Made by a program: the position numbers and the translations under genes
Origin: Opitutales bacterium
GTDB taxonomy: Bacteria; Verrucomicrobiota; Verrucomicrobiia; Opitutales; UBA2987
Direction of reading: 5' to 3'
DNA length: 8,532 nucleotides
NCBI GenBank assembly: GCA_021772555.1
Contig: JAJFLT010000315.1
Location: 1 to 8,532, forward strand
Shown: in pieces, positions 1-6,540 of the stretch
Layout of the letters: every line of letters starts with the position of its first letter
Position numbering within the stretch: the first letter of the stretch is position 1
The notes under the pieces: generated by a model
Told to the model about the DNA's origin: nothing
Databases searched by the model: none
The model's input: the letters and a program-made list of their open reading frames with translations, nothing else

Positions 1-302
1 ACGATTTCACCATCACCGCTCTTTGTCAGCGAAAAGGACGCATTCTCCTCGGGTTCCTTGAAAAGTTCTCCCAGCGGCACACTCAACCCCTCCGCAATCT
101 TCAGGAAAGTCGATACCGGCGATGAAATCTGCCCCTTCTCAATCTTGGACACCGCACTTTTGGAAAGCCCTACCCGCTCCGCCAGCAGGGTTACGGTCAA
201 CCCCGCGTCTTCCCGCAACTTTCGTATGCTACGGCCAATTGAGATTTCATCCACAGGAAACGGTGTATCCTGTAGGGAAACAAAGTCAAGCTCTGTGTCC
301 AT
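1..302 (-). CDS. XRE-family HTH transcriptional regulator, N-terminal part (cut by window edge)
   Basis: Reading the reverse strand gives an open frame that runs off the left edge. About 100 residues are visible. Residues ~21-76 form a typical XRE/Cro-type helix-turn-helix: an IRKLRE first helix, then LTVTLLAERVGLS, then the recognition helix SKSAVSKIEKG, followed by a hydrophobic helix ending in GLSVPLGELF. This is a DNA-binding repressor or activator fold. Many relatives of this layout carry a C-terminal cupin sensor domain, but that part is outside the window, so it is inference. The ATG at 302 is chosen because GGGA lies a few bases upstream and it leaves a 74-bp intergenic region. An in-frame ATG at 371 would leave only 5 bp to the divergent gene and has no ribosome binding site. 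Divergence from the sugar-acid cluster suggests that it controls that cluster. Confidence in the family is high; the regulatory target is inferred. Confidence 0.88.
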   Translation of the reverse strand, partial: MDTELDFVSLQDTPFPVDEISIGRSIRKLREDAGLTVTLLAERVGLSKSAVSKIEKGQISSPVSTFLKIAEGLSVPLGELFKEPEENASFSLTKSGDGEI

Positions 303-376
303 ATTCCCGTTATTGAATTGATTAAGGCCGATCGAAGGTTCATTACGTGGTTTGTTATCCTGAAATTGCATAATTT
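303..376. promoter_or_regulatory. Divergent intergenic region, probable promoter/operator of regulator and sugar-acid cluster
   Basis: This short A+T-rich gap separates the leftward regulator from the rightward six-gene run, so both promoters and any operator should lie here or inside the flanking 5' ends. I see no convincing -35/-10 pair. TTGATT at 318-323 is a possible -35, but the hexamer 17 bp later (CATTAC) is a poor -10. AAGG occurs twice in the same orientation, 11 bp apart, flanking a CGATCG core (about 324-338). That could be a protein site but is too short to claim. The call rests on gene layout, not on a recognised motif. Confidence 0.4.
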
Positions 377-694
377 ATGTTGTCGACGCTAATAGACCGC
401 CGGTTAATACAGCTTCATTCCGATGATAATATTGCATGCCTTACACGGACGGTTGAAAAAGGGGAAACGCTCACGGTGGGAGTGAAAAAATTCACTTTGG
501 AAATAACATTGGGTTTGGGTCACAAAATCGCGCTGAGAAATATATCAACGGGAGAAAATATCATTAAATTTGGCGCGCCCATTGGATCAGCTATAACAAA
601 AATTTCGTCCGGTGAGCACGTGCATCTGCATAACATGAAAAGCGATTACCTTTCTACCTACACCCTGGAAAAGGGAAGCAAGTATGGACGCTGA
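377..694 (+). CDS. SAF-domain protein, small subunit of a UxaA-type sugar-acid dehydratase
   Basis: This 105-residue protein matches the N-terminal SAF domain of altronate/galactarate dehydratases (UxaA family). The family pattern is visible: a DDNIA start near residues 16-20, GHK at 48-50, KFGAPIG at 64-70 and GEHVHLHN at 79-86. In E. coli UxaA this domain is fused to the catalytic part; here it is a separate gene that overlaps the large-subunit gene by 11 bp, which suggests translational coupling and a two-protein complex. The ATG at 377 has no clear ribosome binding site, but no better start exists in frame. Other split pairs of this kind include the SuyA/SuyB sulfolactate sulfo-lyase, so the family alone does not set the substrate. 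Its neighbours point to L-fuconate or a similar aldonate. Family is secure; substrate is inferred. Confidence 0.85.
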   Translation: MLSTLIDRRLIQLHSDDNIACLTRTVEKGETLTVGVKKFTLEITLGLGHKIALRNISTGENIIKFGAPIGSAITKISSGEHVHLHNMKSDYLSTYTLEKGSKYGR

Positions 695-1883
695 GTTACA
701 GGGATACCTCCGGGCGGATGGGAAGAAAGGCATTCGCAACTATCTTTTGGTCGTTTACCTTGTAGAATGCGCACGGCATGTTGCGGACCGAATTGTCCAA
801 CCCTACGGTGAAAATGGCGTGCAGCTTATCGGATTCAGCGGTTGTTTCCCCAATGATTATTCCAACCGAATGTTGAGGCGACTGTGCACCCATCCCAATG
901 TTGGGGGAACGCTTCTGGTTTCCCTGGGCTGCGAGGGATTTGACCGACATTCTTTACAGAAGGCGATTGCCAACTCCGGTCGACCGGTTCAAACGCTTGG
1001 TATACAAACGACGGGAGGAACGCGCAAAACCATTGAGGCGGGGCAGAAATGGGTCGGGGAAACCCTCAAGATACTGCAAAACGTTCCAAGCTGTAACCTC
1101 TCAGTGGACGAGTTGGTGGTGGGCACTATTTGTGGTGGGTCCGACGCCACCAGCGGAATTACGGCCAACCCGGCCATTGGGCGTTGTTTGGACATCCTCG
1201 TAAAAAAGGGTGCTCGAGCCATTTTTGAGGAAACGGGGGAATTGATAGGTTGTGAAAACATCATGGCCGACCGTGCGGCGACCCCTGGCCTGGGAGAGGA
1301 AATCTGTAATACCGTGGGTAAGGCGGCTCGATTTTACACGACGCTTGGCCACGGCAGTTTTGCCCCGGGAAATGCGGATGGGGGCCTCACGACCCAAGAA
1401 GAAAAATCGATGGGCGCCTATGCTAAAAGCGGAAATTCAACGATTTCAGGCCTTCTAAAACCTGGAGACTTTCCTCAAAAAGGCGGCCTTTACCTGCTCG
1501 ATGTTATTCCCGATGGAGAAGTGCGCTTCGGTTTTCCTAACATCAACGACAATGCTGAAATCGCGGAGCTGATCGCCTGTGGGTCCCACATCATTCTTTT
1601 TTCCACCGGCCGGGGATCTGTCGTGGGTTCGGTCATATCGCCTGTCATCAAAGTCTGTGCCAACCCGGAAACCTATCGTCGAATGGAGGAAGATATGGAT
1701 ATCGACGCGGGAAAAATTCTGGAAGGAAGAGCGACTCTGGATGAGGTTGGCGAAGAGGTTTATGAAAAAATTATCCATTCCGCCTCGGGGACACCGACCG
1801 CCTCAGAAGCATTGGGGCATCAGGAATTTGTGTTGACCTATAAAACCTTCGAACCGTTGGGTCCCGCCTGTTTTCCCGCCTGA
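684..1883 (+). CDS. UxaA-family sugar-acid dehydratase, large catalytic subunit (candidate L-fuconate dehydratase)
   Basis: This 399-residue protein is a full-length large subunit of the altronate/galactarate dehydratase family (UxaA, GD_AH_C). Family signatures appear in order: GY with RNY at residues 7-20, SGC at 52-54, GCEG at 82-85, CGGSDATSGITANPA at 150-164, EETGEL at 182-187, GNADGGLTTQEEKSMGA at 229-245, STGRG at 307-311, PVIK at 320-323 and EDMDI at 336-340. Members eliminate water from C2-C3 of an aldonate to give a 2-keto-3-deoxy acid, using a metal held partly by cysteine. The start at 684 is supported by AAGGGAAG 5 bp upstream and by overlap with the small-subunit gene. Next to genes resembling L-fucose dehydrogenase and fuconolactonase, the likely substrate is L-fuconate, but altronate, a related aldonate or a sulfonated acid cannot be excluded. 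Confidence 0.88.
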   Translation: MDAELQGYLRADGKKGIRNYLLVVYLVECARHVADRIVQPYGENGVQLIGFSGCFPNDYSNRMLRRLCTHPNVGGTLLVSLGCEGFDRHSLQKAIANSGRPVQTLGIQTTGGTRKTIEAGQKWVGETLKILQNVPSCNLSVDELVVGTICGGSDATSGITANPAIGRCLDILVKKGARAIFEETGELIGCENIMADRAATPGLGEEICNTVGKAARFYTTLGHGSFAPGNADGGLTTQEEKSMGAYAKSGNSTISGLLKPGDFPQKGGLYLLDVIPDGEVRFGFPNINDNAEIAELIACGSHIILFSTGRGSVVGSVISPVIKVCANPETYRRMEEDMDIDAGKILEGRATLDEVGEEVYEKIIHSASGTPTASEALGHQEFVLTYKTFEPLGPACFPA

Positions 1884-1905
1884 AATCATCAACTAAAATG
1901 TAGAT

Positions 1906-2697
1906 ATGGACCTGAAGTTAACCGATAAAATAGCCCTCATCACGGGCGGATCAAAAGGAATCGGCGGAGGAATAACCCGTGCTTTTTCCTCCGAAGGGGC
2001 GACCTCAATAATCCTTGACCGGAATCCGAAACAAGCTGAAGCGTTGATCGAAGACATTGCCTCGTTGGGCGGAAAGGCCGAATCTTTCCCGGTGGAAATG
2101 ACCGATGAAGCGGGGGTAAAAAAAGTCGTTTCTGAAATTCTGGAGAAACACGACCGAATCGATATTGTAGTAAACAACGCCGGTGTAAATGATGGTGTCG
2201 GAATCTGCGCGGGAGTGGAAGCTTTTGAGTCATCATTGAGAAAAAGCCTGGTCCATTTCTATTCCCTGGTTCACTACGCGCTCGATGCCTTGATCGCCAG
2301 CAAGGGCAACATAATCAACATTGGGTCAAAGGTGGCCATTACGGGCCAGGGTACAACTTCCGGCTATGCCGCGTCCAAAGGTGGTATAAACGCCCTCACC
2401 CGCGAATGGGCTTTGGATCTGGCTGCCCAGGGTATCCGGGTAAATTGTGTAATCCCGGCTGAAGTTATGACCCCCCAATATGAGCAATGGTTGAAGACAT
2501 TGCCCGGCACCAAGGCCGAGGAACAGTTGAAAAAAATCAACCGCTCCGTCCCGCTGGGCCGACGCACAACGACGATTGAGGAGATTGCCGACACGGTGGT
2601 ATTTATCGCATCTCCACGTTCTTCACACACAACCGGCCAAATTTTGTATGTGGATGGTGGCTACGTTCATTTTGACCGAATCTACACTGTGGATTAA
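1906..2697 (+). CDS. SDR oxidoreductase, probable L-fucose dehydrogenase
   Basis: A 263-residue classical short-chain dehydrogenase. The Rossmann cofactor loop TGGSKGIG is at 13-20, NNAG at 90-93, catalytic Ser141, Tyr154 and Lys158 (YAASK). Asp38 after the second strand favours NAD+. The stretch TGQGTTSGYAASKGG, the segment PAEVMTPQYEQWL near 184-196 and the C-terminal SSHTTGQ...VDGGYVHFDR resemble bacterial L-fucose (6-deoxy-L-galactose/D-arabinose) dehydrogenases as I remember them. These oxidise the pyranose at C1 to the 1,5-lactone. The gene starts 22 bp after the dehydratase; no strong ribosome binding site is visible, but the N-terminus fits the fold. One oddity: where the SDR tetrad normally has Asn in helix 4, my alignment places Ser114. 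SDR family is certain; substrate assignment is moderately confident and relies on the cluster. Confidence 0.85.
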   Translation: MDLKLTDKIALITGGSKGIGGGITRAFSSEGATSIILDRNPKQAEALIEDIASLGGKAESFPVEMTDEAGVKKVVSEILEKHDRIDIVVNNAGVNDGVGICAGVEAFESSLRKSLVHFYSLVHYALDALIASKGNIINIGSKVAITGQGTTSGYAASKGGINALTREWALDLAAQGIRVNCVIPAEVMTPQYEQWLKTLPGTKAEEQLKKINRSVPLGRRTTTIEEIADTVVFIASPRSSHTTGQILYVDGGYVHFDRIYTVD

Positions 2698-2728
2698 TTA
2701 CGTTGAGAATTTAGAATGGAATAAAGCT

Positions 2729-3052
2729 ATGAAACGATATGGTATGGTTATCCGGGTCAAACCGGAGAAACTGGATGAATATAAACGCTTGCACGCGGCA
2801 GTGTGGCCCGGCGTACTCAAACAGATAAAAGGGTCTCATATACAAAATTATTCCATTTACCATAAGGACGGTTGGTTGTTCAGCTATTTTGAATACATGG
2901 GGTCGAATTTCGAGGCCGATATGGCGGCCATGGCAGAGGATCCGGAAACCCAACGTTGGTGGAAACTTTGCAACCCTTGCCAGGAACCTCTCGAGACAAG
3001 GGGAAAAGGCGAATGGTGGGCAGATATGGAAGAAGTCTTTCATTGTGATTAA
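2729..3052 (+). CDS. RhaM-family sugar mutarotase (L-rhamnose/L-fucose type)
   Basis: A 107-residue protein of the RhaM family (DUF718), close to the ~104-residue E. coli L-rhamnose mutarotase. Shared features are the N-terminal strand, EYKRLHAAVWP with His22 in the catalytic position, NYSIY with Tyr41, the QRWWK motif at 75-79 and a C-terminal MEEVF. These enzymes interconvert the alpha and beta anomers of 6-deoxy-hexoses in the cytoplasm, supplying the anomer used by the next enzyme. The frame is open further upstream (from 2576), but that part overlaps the preceding SDR gene and shows no family similarity. The ATG at 2729 has GGA 8 bp upstream and begins exactly where the family begins. 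The stop overlaps the next start (TAATG). In this setting the substrate is more likely L-fucose than L-rhamnose; that is inference. Confidence 0.9.
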   Translation: MKRYGMVIRVKPEKLDEYKRLHAAVWPGVLKQIKGSHIQNYSIYHKDGWLFSYFEYMGSNFEADMAAMAEDPETQRWWKLCNPCQEPLETRGKGEWWADMEEVFHCD

Positions 3053-3825
3053 TGATGAATGCAACAAGCAGATTTGAAGGGAAACACGCGGTTGTCACTG
3101 GAGCGGGGTCCGGCATTGGCAGAGCGATAGCCCTGCGCTTTGCCAGTGAAGGCGCGGTGGTGCATATCCTCGAGTTGAACGAATCGGATGCTGGAGAAAC
3201 CGCCAGGCTCATTCGCGAGGCGGGGGGAAATAGCCAAACCTGGGCTTGCGACGTATCACAATTGGAGTCTGTTCAATCGGTTTTCTCCAAGATCGAATGC
3301 GTGGATATCTTGGTCAACAATGCTGGAATCGCCTCCATCGGAAATGTCGAAGCGACTACCCCGGAGGAAATGGATCGGATTTATGCCGTTAATGTGAAGG
3401 GCGTTTATCATTGCCTGCATGCCGCCGTGCCGAAAATGAAAACAAAGGGTCAGGGCGTGATTTTGAATATGGCCTCGATTGCCAGCAAAGTCGGTATTCA
3501 GGACCGGTTTGCCTACTCCATGAGCAAAGGGGCGGTGCTGACCATGACCTTATCCGTGGCCCGCGATTATGTAGATGCCGGTATTCGCTGTAATTGCATT
3601 TGCCCCGCCCGGGTGCACACCCCATTTGTAGATACCTTTGTGGAAAAACACTACGCGGGTCAGAAAAAAGAAATGATGGAAAAACTCTCCCGCTATCAAC
3701 CCATAGGCCGCATGGGACAACCCCAGGAGATCGCCTCGCTGGCAGCATTTCTATGTAGCGACGAGGCAGCCTTTATCACCGGTGCGGCTTACGATATCGA
3801 CGGCGGAGTTACTCTTTTGAGGTAA
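3052..3825 (+). CDS. SDR oxidoreductase, probable 2-keto-3-deoxy-L-fuconate dehydrogenase
   Basis: A 257-residue classical SDR with the full tetrad: TGAGSGIG at 16-23, NNAG at 89-92, Asn114 (YAVNVKG), Ser142, Tyr155 and Lys159 (YSMSK). Glu41 at the end of the second strand indicates NAD+ preference. GIRCNCICPARVHTPF (177-192) and the C-terminal QPIGRMGQP, FLCSDEAAFITG and YDIDGG segments match 2-keto-3-deoxy-L-fuconate dehydrogenases of the oxidative fucose pathway, which oxidise C4 to the 2,4-diketo acid. Human BDH2/DHRS6 is a more distant relative with a similar NCxCP segment, so other hydroxy acids are possible. Its start overlaps the mutarotase stop by one base, and a second ATG follows at once (3055), so the exact start may be one codon later. 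Family certain, substrate inferred from similarity and context. Confidence 0.85.
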   Translation: MMNATSRFEGKHAVVTGAGSGIGRAIALRFASEGAVVHILELNESDAGETARLIREAGGNSQTWACDVSQLESVQSVFSKIECVDILVNNAGIASIGNVEATTPEEMDRIYAVNVKGVYHCLHAAVPKMKTKGQGVILNMASIASKVGIQDRFAYSMSKGAVLTMTLSVARDYVDAGIRCNCICPARVHTPFVDTFVEKHYAGQKKEMMEKLSRYQPIGRMGQPQEIASLAAFLCSDEAAFITGAAYDIDGGVTLLR

Positions 3826-3846
3826 GTTTAAAAACAAATTGTAATT

Positions 3847-4692
3847 ATGATAATCGACACTCATCAGCACCTCGTCTATCCCGATGATTTCACTTATCCC
3901 TGGATTGAAGATTCAGTTCCCCAACTTAAAGGTACTTGGGATTTGGAGGCCTATTGGAAAGCCGTTCAAGATCACGAAGTCGAGCAGACCGTTTTCATGG
4001 AGGTTGCTGTCAGGGATGACCAAAAATCCAAAGAAGCTTCCCAGTTTTGCAGGCTTGCGGAAAATCCTGATAACCGAATTGGCGGAGTCATCGCGGGAGT
4101 TGGGCCGGAAAAAGAAGCTTTTGGTAACCATTTGGAGAAAATACAGCATCCAAAACTCAAAGGGGTGCGCGGAGTACTTCATGTCGAACCCGACAACCTA
4201 TCGCAGTCCACCCTTTTCCGGAAAAACATTCGACTTCTGGAAGAATTCAACCTGACTTTCGATATCTGCATGCGGGCCGACCAATTGCATTTGGCCAGGG
4301 AATTGATACAAGCCGCTCCGGGCGTTAGCTTTATCGTCGACCACTGTGGTATTCCCGACATCGGGGCCGGATCCTTCCAGATCTGGAAGGACGGACTCTC
4401 CCAAGTGGCTTCCTTCCCCAACGTAGCCTGCAAAGTTTCAGGAATACCGGCTTATTGCGGCGAAAAACCGGTTGAGCTGAAGACCCTCAAACCGTACCTC
4501 GACACGGTGCTCGCAGCATTCGGCCCCCAACGCCTGGTCTTCGGGGGAGACTGGCCGGTTTGCACTCTGGGAATCTCGCTCTCAACCTGGATAAGTATTG
4601 TCAAATCCTGGGCCAAAGAAACTCTAACCGAATCTGAGAAACAGGGACTATTCAGCGAAAACGCCAAACGAGTTTATAAAATTATGTGTTGA
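3847..4692 (+). CDS. COG3618 amidohydrolase, probable L-fuconolactonase
   Basis: A 281-residue amidohydrolase-superfamily protein of the COG3618 group (PF04909-type barrel), normal in length. Visible motifs are DTHQH at 4-8 with the paired His6/His8, GVRGVLHV at 106-113, DHCG at 165-168, CKVSG at 195-199 and FGGDWPV at 232-238 with the C-terminal catalytic Asp235. COG3618 includes L-fucono-1,5-lactonase, L-rhamnono-lactonase and 4-sulfomuconolactonase, all of which open sugar-acid or related lactones. Lying 21 bp after a ketodeoxyfuconate-dehydrogenase-like gene and in the same run as a fucose-dehydrogenase-like gene, it most likely hydrolyses the lactone made by the latter. The upstream sequence is A-rich with no Shine-Dalgarno, but the N-terminal metal motif fixes the start. 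It is the last gene of the rightward run and ends 6 bp from the stop of the opposing cluster. Confidence 0.87.
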   Translation: MIIDTHQHLVYPDDFTYPWIEDSVPQLKGTWDLEAYWKAVQDHEVEQTVFMEVAVRDDQKSKEASQFCRLAENPDNRIGGVIAGVGPEKEAFGNHLEKIQHPKLKGVRGVLHVEPDNLSQSTLFRKNIRLLEEFNLTFDICMRADQLHLARELIQAAPGVSFIVDHCGIPDIGAGSFQIWKDGLSQVASFPNVACKVSGIPAYCGEKPVELKTLKPYLDTVLAAFGPQRLVFGGDWPVCTLGISLSTWISIVKSWAKETLTESEKQGLFSENAKRVYKIMC

Positions 4693-4698
4693 TTTCGT

Positions 4699-5673
4699 TC
4701 AAGAAAGATTGGCGGTCTTTCCAAAAATCGGTTCCATTAATCCTTTCATGTACCCGATGGCAAAAATGTGACCTTGCATACTATAGCCGTCTGATTTCAC
4801 TTTTTCGGTGGCAAGCAAGGGAACGTGATCGGATCTAATGAAACCATCGTATCCGATCTCCTTATAGGTTTTGAAAACTTCCACCATATCGGTAGGTCCG
4901 TTATCCGGAAAGGTTTCCCGGAAATTTTCCAAGGAACCGGCGACATCGCGGAAATGCACAAAATGGATTTTACCAGCAAAATGACGTATGATATCCGGGA
5001 TATCGCATCCCAGCTCACGAAAGCATCCCTGACAGAGGGTGATCCCGTTTACTTCACTGGATGCGATAGAAATTAACCGATCAAAATTTTCCACATTCCG
5101 CATAATTCGTGAGAGTCCGCACATAGGTGAGAGCGGCGGATCATCCGGATGCATGGCCAATTTAACTTCGGCCTCCTCGGCAACCGGGATTATACGTTTG
5201 AGAAAGTATTCCAGGTTGTCCCACATTTGCTCGTCGCTAGTCGCAGGTTCCTCATGGGGAAATGCTGTGGGGTCAAACTTGTCACTTTCGAAACTGCTGG
5301 TTAAGGCACTCCCTCTTTCATATGTCTGGTAGGAAGTGCGCATGACCATGATATCGTCATTAACCTGGGGCATAAAGTTATAACATAGAACCTTGATTCC
5401 CAACTTCCCCATATTTCCAAGGGCGACTTTATATTGTTCTATCTGATCATCTCTACCCTCCTTGCCCAAGACGATCCGATCGATGGGAGGACCACCCTCG
5501 ATCAGGGAAAGAGTCAAGTCTCGATCTTCCACAAATTTTTTTGTTGCGCTGAGATCCTCGAAGTTCATCGGCATACCACGCATGTTATAATATACCACAT
5601 GATCGACCCCGATTTGTTTAGTCATAAGGAGGTTCTCGTGAGTGAAAGGATTAAGAACGGCGGCAATTTTCAT
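4699..5673 (-). CDS. UxuA-like (mannonate dehydratase family) sugar-acid dehydratase, short form
   Basis: A 324-residue TIM-barrel protein of the UxuA family, clearly shorter than the ~394-residue E. coli enzyme. Residues matching the UxuA metal site are all visible: His175 in HPDDPP (175-180), Cys214 in ITLCQG, His240 in IHFVHFRD, Asp282 in RSDHVP, plus Tyr297 in SDGYSMQGH, near the position of the family's active-site tyrosine. UxuA removes water from D-mannonate to give 2-keto-3-deoxy-D-gluconate. The conserved site argues for a working Mn/Fe-dependent dehydratase, but the reduced length and the non-uronate neighbours leave the substrate open. The start at 5673 gives the family's N-terminal strand although no ribosome binding site is evident. 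It is the last gene of the leftward cluster, 37 bp after the dioxygenase gene. Family assignment is firm, exact reaction is not. Confidence 0.85.
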   Translation of the reverse strand: MKIAAVLNPFTHENLLMTKQIGVDHVVYYNMRGMPMNFEDLSATKKFVEDRDLTLSLIEGGPPIDRIVLGKEGRDDQIEQYKVALGNMGKLGIKVLCYNFMPQVNDDIMVMRTSYQTYERGSALTSSFESDKFDPTAFPHEEPATSDEQMWDNLEYFLKRIIPVAEEAEVKLAMHPDDPPLSPMCGLSRIMRNVENFDRLISIASSEVNGITLCQGCFRELGCDIPDIIRHFAGKIHFVHFRDVAGSLENFRETFPDNGPTDMVEVFKTYKEIGYDGFIRSDHVPLLATEKVKSDGYSMQGHIFAIGYMKGLMEPIFGKTANLS

Positions 5674-5710
5674 TATTTCAAATTAGCACTATTTTGTTGA
5701 CGGAGGTTGG

Positions 5711-6499
5711 TCATAGTGACGCTTCATAAGCTTCCACCTCCGGAAACCGCGTCGTTCCACGAACCAGGCGGCCTAACCGTGGTTGGCGCTGATTATAAAC
5801 TTCAACCGCATCTGCGTCTGCATATCGAAGAAACAGAATTCTCCGATCCCGGTCCGCTGATAAGTTGCCGTCGGATTTGTGCAACATCCAACAATTGAAG
5901 ATTAAGCATTGGCCCGGCTGCATGGGCATGGGTATAGAATTACTTTCGTTTGTTTGATTAATAACCTCACGATGTATTTTGATCTCATCGACACTAAGCC
6001 CCGGCTGAATCTGGCCCTGTTTATGGCTACCTGGAATTACCCACAGACAACCATTGGTTTTGCTTACAATGTCAAACGAGGTAAGACACGAAATCGCGTT
6101 ATAGGGCTCCAATTCACCGTAGCCATTATCCTGATGCCAGTTGAAGGGTTTAGTGTTTCCCCGCATTTTAAAAGTAAGCTGAGAAGTTACGCCCTTGATG
6201 TTCGGTCCGATCAATTGCTCGATAATGTCGACCAATGGTCCTCGAAAAAAGAAATCCCGCACAAGCTCCGATCGATGATGTATGTTAGGCAATAGTGCGT
6301 TATGTAACCAATTCTTCTCCGAATCAAAGTCCTCTTTTTCCTTATTCCAGGCTTCCATGCACTGTTCCATCATTATCTCAAGTCCTTGATCGGTTAAAAT
6401 TTGATCAAGCACAAGATATCCGTTATCTTGGTAAGATTGCACCTCACTCACGGAAAGCTTTCGGTAATTGAAGTAATTGCCTAATTTAGTTCTATTCAT
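5711..6499 (-). CDS. Phytanoyl-CoA dioxygenase (PhyH) family Fe(II)/2-oxoglutarate oxygenase
   Basis: A PhyH-type double-stranded beta-helix dioxygenase of 262 residues from this start. The domain opens with the family's YQDNGYLVLDQIL phrase, has the iron-binding HxD in NWHQDNGY, the distal iron histidine in WMLHKSDGN, and a following arginine in DRDRRILFLRY that fits 2-oxoglutarate binding. Such enzymes hydroxylate small molecules; bacterial members act on very varied substrates and the name does not imply phytanoyl-CoA here. Start choice is uncertain. The frame also opens with a GTG at 6556, which overlaps the upstream gene by 16 bp and adds 19 residues rich in Asn, Lys and Asp. I prefer the ATG at 6499, 12 residues before the conserved domain. 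The N-terminal region is noticeably A+T-richer than the neighbours. Function in the cluster is unknown. Confidence 0.85.
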   Translation of the reverse strand: MNRTKLGNYFNYRKLSVSEVQSYQDNGYLVLDQILTDQGLEIMMEQCMEAWNKEKEDFDSEKNWLHNALLPNIHHRSELVRDFFFRGPLVDIIEQLIGPNIKGVTSQLTFKMRGNTKPFNWHQDNGYGELEPYNAISCLTSFDIVSKTNGCLWVIPGSHKQGQIQPGLSVDEIKIHREVINQTNESNSIPMPMQPGQCLIFNCWMLHKSDGNLSADRDRRILFLRYADADAVEVYNQRQPRLGRLVRGTTRFPEVEAYEASL

Positions 6500-6540
6500 G
6501 GCATTATTTTTAATTGGTGAATTTTTGTCTTTATTAGAAT

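Noticed and set aside
58..321. Open frames on the plus strand at the left edge
   Set aside because: They are antisense to the XRE-type regulator, whose helix-turn-helix is unmistakable on the minus strand.
369..374. CATAAT as a -10 box for the rightward cluster
   Set aside because: A transcript from it would begin inside or after the ATG at 377, and no matching -35 is seen at the right distance.
2576..2728. Upstream in-frame extension of the mutarotase gene (51 extra residues)
   Set aside because: It overlaps the 3' end of the SDR gene in another frame and has no RhaM-family similarity; the family sequence begins at the ATG at 2729.
5909..6295. 128-codon open frame on the plus strand
   Set aside because: It is fully antisense to the PhyH gene, whose HxD and histidine motifs are clear; the plus-strand translation shows no recognisable domain.
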